Shown piece after piece: positions 9,371 through 17,427 of a stretch of 64,000 nt of DNA (positions are counted from its first letter, which is position 1; each line of letters starts with the position of its first letter). Both the position numbers and the translations under genes were made by a program. The stretch is from Eubacteriales bacterium (GTDB lineage: Bacteria; Bacillota_A; Clostridia; Lachnospirales; Lachnospiraceae). The notes below the pieces were generated by a model. It made no database searches and was not told where the DNA came from. It saw only the letters and a program-made list of their open reading frames with translations. The stretch is taken from positions 1 through 64,000 of the forward strand of contig JAUNJL010000008.1 of NCBI GenBank assembly GCA_030533315.1, written 5' to 3'.

Positions 9371-9399
9371 AAAAAAGCCCCGCTTTCTAAAGGGGGCTT
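9371..9399 (-). terminator. Terminator of the leftward patB-like gene
   Basis: Read leftward: AAGCCCCC, loop of about ten bases, GGGGCTT, then a T-run. It lies about 30 bases past the stop of the C-S lyase gene. Confidence 0.85.
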
Positions 9400-9431
9400 C
9401 CCATTGTCAAAACATTCTTTCTAAGTAAATT

Positions 9432-10643
9432 TTAATCGCAGAAAACATATTTCTTTAGGCGTTCAAATGCCTCCTGTACTCTGGAGAAGGGGTGGGCCAG
9501 GTTCATGCGGATGTGGCAGGGGCCGTGGAAGGCAATGCCATCCTGCCAGATGACTCCGACCTGGATTCCTGCCGCGAGCAGGTCTCGGACGCCCTTTCCA
9601 TGCTCCCTGCACCACTCCGTGCAGTCCAGGAACAGCATATAGGTTCCCTCCGGCTTTGTGACCTCGACTCCCTTGAAGTTTTTCTTGATGAAGTCGCAGG
9701 CGTAGTTGATGTTGCCGCTGAGTACCTGTTTTAATTCCTCCAACCACTCATAGCCCTCGGGCTTGTAGGCTCCGATCAGGGCGTGCATGGAAATCACGTT
9801 CATGCTATTGTAATGGCTCAGGGAGGATTCCTTTTCGATCCTGTCTCTCAGCCACTGATCGTAGATGATGTGATAGCTCCCCACAAGTCCCGCCAGGTTA
9901 AAGGTTTTGGATGGAGCGTAAAGGGCAACGGTTCTTTTTTTGGCATCCTCCGACACGGACTGTGTGGGAATATGGGTGTGTCCGTTCAGCAGGATGTCGG
10001 ACCAGATCTCATCGGAGATCACATACACGTCATGCTTCTTGAAAAGCTCCATGGCTTTCTCAATCTCCCATCTTTCCCAGACTCTTCCCGTGGGGTTGTG
10101 GGGACTGCAAAATATGGCCGCATGGATATGATTTTCCACGATCCTCTGCTCCATATCCTCAAAGTTCATTCTGTAGATCCCATTTTCGTCCTTTTCCATA
10201 GGACTGAGCGCCATGTTGTATCCATTGTTGGTCAGGGCTTTTGTGAAACCAATGTAGGTGGGAGAATGGAGCAAAACATAATCCCCCTTGGAACAGAGAA
10301 CATTCAGTGCACTGATGGCGCCTCCCAGCACTCCATTCTCATATCCGATATGCTCCGCCCTTAACCCCGTCACGTGGTTGTGGCTCTCGTGCCATTGGAT
10401 GATGGAAGTGAAATATTCCTCCCGTGGGGCAAAATATCCAAAAGCCGGGTGGGAGGCTCTCTCGATCATAGCCTGTGAGATGGTGGGAACCACCGGAAAA
10501 TTCATATCCGCAACCCACATGGGTATGATGTCAAAGCCTTCCTTCAGCTTTCCGGGAAGTTCTACCCAGGAAACCGTAAAAGGCTCCAATGCGACTGCGT
10601 CTTTTCCCTTTCTGTCAAGAATACTTGTAAAATCGTACTTCAT
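9432..10643 (-). CDS. patB: MalY/PatB-type PLP-dependent cystathionine beta-lyase (C-S lyase)
   Basis: A PLP enzyme of 403 residues, fold type I, that splits C-S bonds of cystathionine or cysteine to thiol, pyruvate and ammonia. The MalY/PatB subgroup is marked by IIPMWVADMNF near the start, SPTYIGF, the CSPHNPTGRVW motif, VISDEIWSD (Asp holding the pyridine nitrogen) and PLP lysine Lys246 in APSKTFNLAG. The C-terminal RMNLAHP carries the carboxylate-binding Arg. The ATG at 10643 has AAGGAAAGG seven bases upstream. It is monocistronic with its own terminator. The choice between cystathionine lyase and cysteine desulfhydrase cannot be made from sequence. Confidence 0.93.
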   Translation of the reverse strand: MKYDFTSILDRKGKDAVALEPFTVSWVELPGKLKEGFDIIPMWVADMNFPVVPTISQAMIERASHPAFGYFAPREEYFTSIIQWHESHNHVTGLRAEHIGYENGVLGGAISALNVLCSKGDYVLLHSPTYIGFTKALTNNGYNMALSPMEKDENGIYRMNFEDMEQRIVENHIHAAIFCSPHNPTGRVWERWEIEKAMELFKKHDVYVISDEIWSDILLNGHTHIPTQSVSEDAKKRTVALYAPSKTFNLAGLVGSYHIIYDQWLRDRIEKESSLSHYNSMNVISMHALIGAYKPEGYEWLEELKQVLSGNINYACDFIKKNFKGVEVTKPEGTYMLFLDCTEWCREHGKGVRDLLAAGIQVGVIWQDGIAFHGPCHIRMNLAHPFSRVQEAFERLKKYVFCD

Positions 10644-10684
10644 TGCTATACCTTTCCTTTATTGTAAAATAAACATGGGAACCG

Positions 10685-10936
10685 TTATGGCCAGGCTGTC
10701 TCCACGATCCGCAGGCCCGCCTGAAAACAGAACCGCCCGTGTCCGCACAGCCATTTTTTTAATGTGATCCAGTCAGATTCTGCCAAAAGGAACATGACCA
10801 CAAGGGACATCAGAATAAAGAACAAAACCTTGGGGTTACCGCCATGAAGGCCCCTTTGGCCGGATCCTCCTAAGTATACCATCAAAAGAAGCACAATGGC
10901 TACCGAAATGCCGCAAAATTCCAGATATTTTTGCAA
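10685..10936 (-). CDS. Possible small two-helix membrane protein
   Basis: An open frame of up to 83 residues with two hydrophobic stretches (ISVAIVLLLMVYLGG and VLFFILMSLVVMFLLA), so a small membrane protein is possible. Against it: only a TTG start, no convincing ribosome site, an in-frame stop about 25 codons further up, and a C-terminal third that looks like non-coding translation. It fills part of the 612-base gap between patB and clpB. It may be a decayed gene. Low confidence. Confidence 0.3.
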   Translation of the reverse strand: MQKYLEFCGISVAIVLLLMVYLGGSGQRGLHGGNPKVLFFILMSLVVMFLLAESDWITLKKWLCGHGRFCFQAGLRIVETAWP

Positions 10937-11046
10937 AACATATGGGGAATTGTTTCCTACATAAAGCAGAAGCAGTCTGAAAAGACAGCTTTAGCCTGCA
11001 TGTCCGGTCAGGATGGATGCGAAAGGATTGAAAAAATTCAAAAGAA

Positions 11047-11073
11047 TTAGCACTCACCTATTGACAGTGCTAA
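11047..11073. promoter_or_regulatory. CIRCE element (HrcA operator)
   Basis: TTAGCACTC, nine-base spacer, CAGTGCTAA: 17 of 18 positions match the classic CIRCE inverted repeat bound by HrcA. It overlaps the -35 box of the clpB promoter, so HrcA binding would block transcription until heat stress. Confidence 0.93.
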
Positions 11074-11089
11074 CAACTGGTGTTATAGT
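11061..11089 (+). promoter_or_regulatory. SigA promoter of clpB
   Basis: TTGACA at 11061-11066, 17-base spacer, TATAGT at 11084-11089. The CIRCE right arm covers the -35 and part of the spacer. The untranslated leader is about 160 bases long and has no clear further signal. The rest of the 10644-11255 gap holds nothing else convincing apart from the doubtful leftward ORF. Confidence 0.9.
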
Positions 11090-11255
11090 TACTGTGGAAC
11101 AGAGGAAAACGTATCCCAAGGTTTATGAGGTGCTTGTAAACTGCAAAGCCGTATGGTGTATATGGCCCTGTGGAATACTTTTTATAAAGCAGCAGAACAG
11201 AACGCCTTTCAGGCGTGCCGTCATGCCCGGAGGATAGGGGCGGAAAGGAGGCACC

Positions 11256-13841
11256 ATGAATATTAGTAAATTTACGCAAAAATCCATACAGGCGGTACAG
11301 GAGCTGGAGAAGGTTGCGTACGAGTATGGAAACCAGGAAATCGAGCAGGAGCATCTGCTCTATGCGCTTCTCATGCAGGAGGACAGCCTGATCCTGAAGC
11401 TCATTGAGAAGATGGAGATCCAGAAGGAATACTTTATAAATGTTGTAAAAAAAGCTCTGGAACAGAGGGTGAAGGTTTCCGGGGGAGACCTTCGGTTTGG
11501 CCAGTATCTGAATAAAGCTCTGGTGAGTGCGGAGGACGAGGCCAGGGCCATGGGAGATGAATATGTTTCCGTGGAGCACCTGTTCCTTTCTCTGCTGAAA
11601 AATCCCAGTCCTTCCATGAGCAAGATCTGGAAGGAGTTTGGCATCACCCGGGAGCGGTTCCTTCAGGCACTCCAGGAGGTGCGGGGAAATCAGCGGGTGG
11701 TCAGCGACAATCCCGAGGCCACCTATGACACACTGAACAAATATGGAGAGGATTTGGTGGAGAAGGCCAGAAACCAAAAGCTGGATCCGGTGATCGGCCG
11801 GGACGGAGAGATCCGGAACGTGATCCGCATCCTCTCCCGTAAGACGAAAAACAACCCGGTGCTCATCGGAGAGCCGGGTGTGGGAAAGACGGCTGCCGTG
11901 GAGGGCCTTGCCCAGCGGATCGTGGCCGGGGACGTGCCAGAGGGGCTGAAGGACAAAAAGATCTTTGCCCTGGATATGGGGGCCCTTGTGGCAGGAGCCA
12001 AATACCGGGGAGAGTTTGAGGAAAGACTGAAGGCCGTTCTGGAGGAGGTAAAGAAGAGCGAGGGAAGTATCATCCTTTTTATCGATGAGCTGCACCTGAT
12101 CGTGGGAGCCGGCAAGACCGACGGCGCCATGGACGCAGGGAACATGCTGAAGCCCATGCTGGCAAGAGGTGAGCTTCACTGCATCGGAGCCACCACTCTG
12201 GACGAGTACCGGCAGTATATCGAAAAGGACGCCGCCCTGGAGAGACGTTTCCAGCCGGTTCTGGTGGATGAGCCCACGGTGGAGGACACCATCTCCATTC
12301 TCCGGGGATTAAAAGAGCGATACGAGGTTTTCCATGGGGTAAAGATCACCGACGGGGCCTTGGTGGCGGCGGCCACCCTTTCCCACCGGTACATCACCGA
12401 CCGGTTTCTCCCGGACAAGGCCATCGACCTGGTGGACGAGGCCTGCGCTCTCATCAAGACGGAGCTGGACTCCATGCCTGCAGAGCTGGACGAGCAGAGT
12501 CGTAAGATCATGCAGCTGGAGATCGAGGAGTCTGCCTTGAAAAAGGAGACTGACAGCCTAAGCCGGGAGCGGCTTGCCGACCTGCAAAGGGAGCTTGCAG
12601 AGCTGAGGGATGCCTTTAATGCACAGAAAGCTCAGTGGGACAATGAAAAACACTCCGTGGAAAAGCTGCAGAAGCTTCGGGAGCAGATTGAGGAGGTCAA
12701 CAAGCAGATCCAGATGGCAAAGCAAAGCTACGATCTGGAAAAGGCGGCAGAGCTTCAGTACGGCGAATTGCCAAGGCTTCAGAAGCAGCTGGAGATCGAG
12801 GAACGTCAGGTGAAGGAGGGTGACCGAAGCCTGGTTCATGAGGCGGTGACTGATGACGAGATCGCTCGGATCATCTCCCGCTGGACGGGAATCCCGGTGA
12901 CGAAGCTGACCGAGGGGGAGCGGACAAAGCTTCTGGGCCTGGAGGATCAGCTGCACAGGCGGGTGATCGGTCAGGACGAGGGGGTAAAACGGGTGACGGA
13001 CGCCATTCTCCGCTCCAAGGCGGGGATCAAGGATCCCACCAAGCCCATTGGCTCCTTCCTGTTCCTTGGGCCTACCGGCGTAGGAAAAACTGAGCTCGCC
13101 AAAACTCTTGCAGAGACACTGTTCGACGATGAGCAGAACATGGTCCGCATTGATATGAGCGAGTATATGGAGAAATACTCTGTATCCAGGCTCATCGGAG
13201 CGCCTCCGGGATATGTGGGCTATGAGGAGGGCGGCCAGCTGACGGAGGCCGTCCGCAGGAAGCCTTACAGCGTGGTACTTTTTGATGAGATCGAAAAGGC
13301 CCACCCGGACGTGTTCAACGTGCTGCTCCAGGTGCTGGACGATGGACGGATCACCGACTCCCAGGGCCGCACCGTGGATTTCAAAAACACCATCCTTATT
13401 ATGACCTCCAACATTGGATCTCCTTACCTTCTGGAGGGGATCGGGGAAAACGGGGAGATACGGCCCCAGGCGGAAAAGGCCGTTATGGAGGAGCTGCGGG
13501 GGCACTTCCGTCCAGAGTTCTTAAACCGTCTGGATGAGATTATTTTGTTTAAGCCCTTGACAAAGGACAACATTGGGAATATCGTAGACCTGATGGTAAG
13601 GGATCTGGACAAACGCCTCTCCGACCAGGAGCTCTCCCTGTCCATGACACCGGCGGCAAAGGAAAACGTCATCGAAAACGGCTATGACCCGGTATATGGC
13701 GCAAGGCCCTTGAAGCGTTATCTCCAGAAGTACGTGGAGACCCTGGCAGCCAGGAAGATCCTGTCTGGGGATGTGCACTCTGGAGATACCCTGGTTCTGG
13801 ACGTGGAGGACGGCCAGTTTGTGGTGAAGACCCGATCCTGA
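11256..13841 (+). CDS. clpB: ATP-dependent chaperone ClpB
   Basis: AAA+ disaggregase of 861 residues, which works with DnaK to resolubilise aggregates. Order: Clp_N double repeat (about 1-150), first AAA+ domain with Walker A GEPGVGKT (205-212), the long coiled-coil middle domain (about 400-530) that separates ClpB from ClpA/ClpX, then a second AAA+ domain with Walker A GPTGVGKT (605-612) and a ClpB C-terminal domain. The middle domain is full length, which favours ClpB over ClpC, and there is no UVR motif. ATG 11256 follows GGAAAGGAGG. Regulation by HrcA is shown by the CIRCE site; no CtsR-type repeats were noticed. Confidence 0.97.
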   Translation: MNISKFTQKSIQAVQELEKVAYEYGNQEIEQEHLLYALLMQEDSLILKLIEKMEIQKEYFINVVKKALEQRVKVSGGDLRFGQYLNKALVSAEDEARAMGDEYVSVEHLFLSLLKNPSPSMSKIWKEFGITRERFLQALQEVRGNQRVVSDNPEATYDTLNKYGEDLVEKARNQKLDPVIGRDGEIRNVIRILSRKTKNNPVLIGEPGVGKTAAVEGLAQRIVAGDVPEGLKDKKIFALDMGALVAGAKYRGEFEERLKAVLEEVKKSEGSIILFIDELHLIVGAGKTDGAMDAGNMLKPMLARGELHCIGATTLDEYRQYIEKDAALERRFQPVLVDEPTVEDTISILRGLKERYEVFHGVKITDGALVAAATLSHRYITDRFLPDKAIDLVDEACALIKTELDSMPAELDEQSRKIMQLEIEESALKKETDSLSRERLADLQRELAELRDAFNAQKAQWDNEKHSVEKLQKLREQIEEVNKQIQMAKQSYDLEKAAELQYGELPRLQKQLEIEERQVKEGDRSLVHEAVTDDEIARIISRWTGIPVTKLTEGERTKLLGLEDQLHRRVIGQDEGVKRVTDAILRSKAGIKDPTKPIGSFLFLGPTGVGKTELAKTLAETLFDDEQNMVRIDMSEYMEKYSVSRLIGAPPGYVGYEEGGQLTEAVRRKPYSVVLFDEIEKAHPDVFNVLLQVLDDGRITDSQGRTVDFKNTILIMTSNIGSPYLLEGIGENGEIRPQAEKAVMEELRGHFRPEFLNRLDEIILFKPLTKDNIGNIVDLMVRDLDKRLSDQELSLSMTPAAKENVIENGYDPVYGARPLKRYLQKYVETLAARKILSGDVHSGDTLVLDVEDGQFVVKTRS

Positions 13842-13884
13842 CAAATACAGGCGCAGCCTGCGCCTCTGAAAAAGGGAATGAACG

Positions 13885-14058
13885 ATGATACCAAAGGATC
13901 CAATGATACTGCTGAGCTATGTAAACACCCAGCTTCGGGACTATTACGAGTCCCTGGAAGCCCTCTGCACCTGCAGAGGCATGAAAAAAAGTGAACTGAT
14001 CGAAAAGATGGACTCCATCGACTACCATTACGATGAACAGACCAATCAGTTTGTATAA
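13885..14058 (+). CDS. DUF4250 domain mini-protein
   Basis: A 57-residue protein starting MIPKDPMILLSYVNTQLRDY and ending YHYDEQTNQFV, the conserved ends of DUF4250 proteins known from Clostridia. It is helical, soluble and of unknown function. The start is preceded by AAAGGGAATGAAC, with weak spacing. It lies 43 bases after clpB with no terminator between, so it is probably co-transcribed, and a terminator follows it. Heat-shock co-regulation with clpB is therefore inferred. Confidence 0.85.
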   Translation: MIPKDPMILLSYVNTQLRDYYESLEALCTCRGMKKSELIEKMDSIDYHYDEQTNQFV

Positions 14059-14068
14059 AGCTTTACAG

Positions 14069-14108
14069 GCAAAAGGCCGGAAAACAAAAAGGTTTTCCGG
14101 CCTTTTGC
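14069..14108 (+). terminator. Terminator of the clpB-DUF4250 unit
   Basis: A 17-bp stem (GCAAAAGGCCGGAAAAC and its complement) around a six-base loop. The U-tract is formed by the CCTTTTGC end of the stem, and the hairpin also reads as a terminator from the other side. Confidence 0.85.
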
Positions 14109-14149
14109 GATGGCATTTGTAAAGGATTTTTCTGAAGGAGGTGCCGGGG

Positions 14150-14281
14150 ATGTATGTCTTAGCCGAGTGGTGCCATATGGAGCAGGAGATTTTTCTTGAT
14201 TTCTGGGGTGGGGATGCTGAAGGGATGTGTTTCTCAAGTAACAAAGGGGCAAAGGAAATCAGAAGGATGCGGGTGTCCTAA
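14150..14281 (+). CDS. Possible 43-residue small ORF
   Basis: ATG at 14150 with AAGGAGG eight bases upstream, an ideal ribosome site, opens a 43-codon frame (MYVLAEWCHMEQEIF start) to TAA. It begins just past the clpB-unit terminator. No homologue is recognised, and composition gives no strong coding signal. The rest of the 14059-14483 gap is AT-rich and holds the marR promoter and operator. Confidence 0.3.
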   Translation: MYVLAEWCHMEQEIFLDFWGGDAEGMCFSSNKGAKEIRRMRVS

Positions 14282-14416
14282 AATAACGGGCGAGAGAGGG
14301 GAACGGAGTAAATATAGATGTTCATAATTATTAGCCGTACGAAATAAAATACAGACCTATACAGGAGAAAATCCAGGAATAAAGTTTGAAAAAACTGTGA
14401 AATGAACAAAAAGTAC

Positions 14417-14445
14417 TTGAATTTTTTGTGCGATATGTATAAAAT
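14417..14445 (+). promoter_or_regulatory. Promoter of marR and the exporter operon
   Basis: TTGAAT at 14417-14422, 17-base spacer, TAAAAT at 14440-14445 (within TATAAAAT). The predicted start point falls inside the palindrome that follows. Confidence 0.75.
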
Positions 14446-14446
14446 A

Positions 14447-14464
14447 TATTTAGTTGGCTAAATA
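14447..14464. promoter_or_regulatory. Putative MarR operator
   Basis: Perfect inverted repeat TATTTAG-TTGG-CTAAATA directly after the -10 box and 19 bases before the marR ATG. Size, AT-rich arms and position fit an autoregulatory MarR-family operator; binding is inferred. Confidence 0.75.
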
Positions 14465-14483
14465 AATGAAAAAGGGGTGAGGG

Positions 14484-14981
14484 ATGGTGGAAAAAGCGAG
14501 GGGGGAAGAGAAAAAGGAGAGGAGCCTTCAGTCCATGGTGCTGGAGATCAGCCGCAGGTATGTGGGGAAGTGCTTTGGGCAGATGAAGGAGACGGGTATC
14601 TACCCGGGGCAGGTGCCGATCCTGGCGGTGTTACACCAGAAGGGAGGGTATAGCCAGAAGGAGCTGGCGGAGCTTTTGAAGGTAAAGGCGCCCACGGTGA
14701 CGGTGAGCATCCAAAGGCTGGAGAAGGCGGGACTGGTGTGCAGAAGGCAGGATGAGAGGGACCAGAGGGTCACCAGGATCTATATGACGGAAAAGGGAGA
14801 GGACGTCGTCACGGAGGGACTCAGGCGTATGCATGAGATCGAGAAGGCGGTGTTCGGAGGCTTTTCCCAGGCGGAGATCTGTCTGATGAAGCGTTTTTTC
14901 AGTCAGATCCTGGAAAACATCGATGGGCTTTCGGACATACCAGAGGAGGAAATGTCCCTTATGCCAGGGAAACGAAGGTAG
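14484..14981 (+). CDS. MarR family transcriptional regulator
   Basis: A winged-helix repressor of 165 residues. The recognition helix region reads SQKELAELLKVKAPTVTVSI, followed by the wing (CRRQDERDQRVTRIYMT) with the Asp-x-Arg pattern of MarR proteins and a C-terminal dimer helix. The start has GGGGTGAGGG upstream. An operator-like palindrome overlaps its own promoter, so it probably represses itself and the two ABC exporter genes downstream. Members of this family usually release DNA when a drug or phenolic ligand binds; the ligand here is unknown. Confidence 0.92.
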   Translation: MVEKARGEEKKERSLQSMVLEISRRYVGKCFGQMKETGIYPGQVPILAVLHQKGGYSQKELAELLKVKAPTVTVSIQRLEKAGLVCRRQDERDQRVTRIYMTEKGEDVVTEGLRRMHEIEKAVFGGFSQAEICLMKRFFSQILENIDGLSDIPEEEMSLMPGKRR

Positions 14982-15073
14982 GGAGCGGCTGTTCGCTCCT
15001 GGCATTTTTATCTGTCGAAGATGGACAGACCAGCAGATGGAAGCTGCAAACATCCGGTTTCCGGGCTCGGGCG

Positions 15074-15122
15074 GCCCTTCGCAAGCCGGATCTGCCGCTG
15101 CCCCAGCGCATCTGCGAAGGGC
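15074..15122. repeat. Inverted repeat in the exporter leader
   Basis: Perfect 10-base arms GCCCTTCGCA / TGCGAAGGGC separated by 29 bases, between marR and the exporter. It can form a stem-loop in the mRNA. No T-run follows. Confidence 0.6.
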
Positions 15123-15141
15123 GGTCATAAAAGGTTTTGGA

Positions 15142-15207
15142 CTCTGCTTTTATCTTACAGGAAAGACATTTTCCCATCAAAATGTCTTTCCTGTGAGATA
15201 AAAAGAG
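15142..15207. repeat. Long inverted repeat (about 28-bp arms) before the ABC exporter
   Basis: Left arm 15142-15172 and right arm 15179-15207, with loop CCCATC. The inner 15 bases (CAGGAAAGACATTTT) pair perfectly, and the outer part pairs apart from a few mismatches. It ends about 50 bases before the exporter ATG and is not followed by a T-run, so it is not a plain terminator. It could be an RNA-stability or attenuation element, or a remnant of a small mobile palindrome. Confidence 0.8.
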
Positions 15208-15264
15208 TTGGCAGAGAATTTTGATCGAAACCGAAGAAAAAACAGGAAAGAAGGAAGTGGAACC

Positions 15265-17427
15265 ATGATCAGATTGATGAAATATCTGAAAAAATCAGTG
15301 GGCAGTATTGTCCTGATTATAGGCCTCTTGTTTTTGCAGGCCTATTGTGATCTCTCTTTGCCGGATTACACCTCGAAGATTATCAACGTGGGGATCCAGC
15401 AGAAGGGGATCGAGGACGGGGTGCCGGAAAAGATGAAGAGCTCAACCATGGACAGTCTCATGCTTTTCATGGACGAGGGGACAAGAGAAACGGTCCAGAG
15501 CGCATACGTTCTGGACCAGGATACCTATGTGCTGAAGGATGAGATCAAGAAAGAAAAGAGAGAAGAGCTGAATGAGGCGCTCTGCAAGCCGATGATGCTG
15601 TATTACGCAGTAACCTCCCAGGAGGAAGGCGGGCAGATGATGGCCGGGCAGATGAACCTTCCAGAGGGGATGGATCCCATGGAGGCCATGAGGCAGATGC
15701 CAAAGGAGGCCCTGGAGGACCTGACGAAAAAATTGGATGAAAAGATGGAGGATATGCCCCAGTCGATCCTGACCCAGGCGGCCGTTGCCGTGGTTCGGGC
15801 GGAATACGAGGCCATGGGAGAGGATGTGGACGCCATTCAGCTCCGCTATATCATCATAGCTGGGCTTCGGATGGTCCTGATGGCCATGGTGATTATGCTG
15901 GCTGCGATCTGTGTGACCTTTTTGTCCTCCAAGGTGGCGGCGGCCTTGGGGCATGACCTGCGAGACCATATATATCGGAAGGTGATGGGCTTTTCCAGCA
16001 GTGAATACCACAGATTTTCCACCGCATCCCTGATCACCCGATGCACCAACGACGTGCAGCAGGTACAGCAGGTGATGGCCATGATGTTCCGAATCGTGCT
16101 GTACGCTCCGATCCTGGGGATCGGCGGTGTGATCAAGGTGCTCCAGACGGATTCCTCCATGACCTGGATCCTGGCGGTGGCGGTCGTCCTGATCCTGCTG
16201 GTGATCCTGGTCCTGTTCCAGGTAGCCATGCCTAAGTTCACCAGGCTGCAGATCCTTATTGACCGTTTGAACCTGGTGACCAGGGAGATCCTTACGGGTA
16301 TTCCCGTGATCCGAGCCTTCAGCCGGGAAAAACATGAGGAGGAGCGCTTTGAAAAGGCAAACCTGGAGCTCACCAGGACGAATCTGTTTGTCAACCGATG
16401 CATGACCTTTATGATGCCTACCATGATGCTGATCATGAACGGCGTATCCATCATGATCATTTACTTTGGCGCCCATGGTGTGGACAATGGCACCATGCAG
16501 GTGGGGAATATGATGGCCTTTATCCAGTATGCCATGCAGATCATCATGTCCTTCCTGATGATCACGGCCATGTCCATCATGCTTCCCAGGGCAAACGTGG
16601 CGGCGGGACGTATCAACGAGATCCTGGACACCAGGGAAACCATCGCCGATCCGCGGGATCCGGTACATCCCCTGGAGGATCAGAAGGGAACCGTGGAATT
16701 TGACCATGTGACCTTCGCCTATCCGGAGGCCGGAGAAAACGTCCTTACCGACATTTCCTTCCAGGCAAAAAGGGGACAGACCGTCGCCATCATCGGAAGC
16801 ACGGGAAGCGGAAAGAGTACGCTGGTCAACTTGATTCCCCGTTTTTATGATGTGACGGAGGGCGCTGTCCGGGTGGACGGCGTGGATGTCCGAGATATGA
16901 CACAGCACGAGCTCCGGGAACGTCTGGGCTACGTGCCTCAAAAGGGCGTGCTTTTTTCGGGAACCATTGATTCCAATATACGGTACGGTAAGACGGACAT
17001 TTCTGGGGAGGAAGTAAAGGAGGCGGCGGAGGTTTCTCAGTCCGCAGACTTTATCGAGGCCAAACCAGAGGGGTATGATGCGCCCATCGCACAGGGCGGC
17101 AGCAACGTGTCCGGCGGTCAGAAGCAGCGTCTCTCCATTGCGAGAGCCGTCGCAAAGAAACCGGAGATCTTTATTTTCGACGACAGCTTTTCCGCACTGG
17201 ACTTTCAAACGGACAGTCGCTTGAGAAAGGCTCTGAAGGGACATACGAAGGACGCCACTACCATCATCGTGGCACAGAGAATCAGTACCATTTTACACGC
17301 AGACCAGATTATTGTACTGGACGAAGGCCGAATGGCAGGCATCGGTACCCACAAGGAGATGATGAAGAGCTGTGAGGTTTATCGCCAGATCGCAGTGTCG
17401 CAGTTATCAGAGGAGGAATTGGCATGA
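15265..17427 (+). CDS. ABC exporter half-transporter, degenerate ATPase partner
   Basis: A fused membrane and ATPase protein of 720 residues, larger than the usual ~580. The extra ~145 residues form a charged, Met/Glu-rich ectodomain between the first and second membrane helices (about residues 45-195). Walker A is GSTGSGKST and the signature is VSGGQKQR. Walker B is IFIFDDSFSALD: the catalytic Glu is replaced by Asp, as in the degenerate site of heterodimeric exporters such as TM287/288 and BmrCD. ATG 15265 has GAAGGAAG upstream. Its stop overlaps the next start (ATGA). It is probably a multidrug or lipid exporter under MarR control; the substrate is unknown. Confidence 0.93.
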   Translation: MIRLMKYLKKSVGSIVLIIGLLFLQAYCDLSLPDYTSKIINVGIQQKGIEDGVPEKMKSSTMDSLMLFMDEGTRETVQSAYVLDQDTYVLKDEIKKEKREELNEALCKPMMLYYAVTSQEEGGQMMAGQMNLPEGMDPMEAMRQMPKEALEDLTKKLDEKMEDMPQSILTQAAVAVVRAEYEAMGEDVDAIQLRYIIIAGLRMVLMAMVIMLAAICVTFLSSKVAAALGHDLRDHIYRKVMGFSSSEYHRFSTASLITRCTNDVQQVQQVMAMMFRIVLYAPILGIGGVIKVLQTDSSMTWILAVAVVLILLVILVLFQVAMPKFTRLQILIDRLNLVTREILTGIPVIRAFSREKHEEERFEKANLELTRTNLFVNRCMTFMMPTMMLIMNGVSIMIIYFGAHGVDNGTMQVGNMMAFIQYAMQIIMSFLMITAMSIMLPRANVAAGRINEILDTRETIADPRDPVHPLEDQKGTVEFDHVTFAYPEAGENVLTDISFQAKRGQTVAIIGSTGSGKSTLVNLIPRFYDVTEGAVRVDGVDVRDMTQHELRERLGYVPQKGVLFSGTIDSNIRYGKTDISGEEVKEAAEVSQSADFIEAKPEGYDAPIAQGGSNVSGGQKQRLSIARAVAKKPEIFIFDDSFSALDFQTDSRLRKALKGHTKDATTIIVAQRISTILHADQIIVLDEGRMAGIGTHKEMMKSCEVYRQIAVSQLSEEELA

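Noticed and set aside
10836..11057. A 73-codon leftward frame upstream of clpB
   Set aside because: Overlaps the CIRCE/promoter region and lacks a ribosome site.
15442..17244. A 600-codon leftward open frame opposite the first ABC exporter gene
   Set aside because: It mirrors a clear exporter gene, is His/Gln-rich as antisense frames of GC-rich genes are, and has no ribosome site or recognisable domain.
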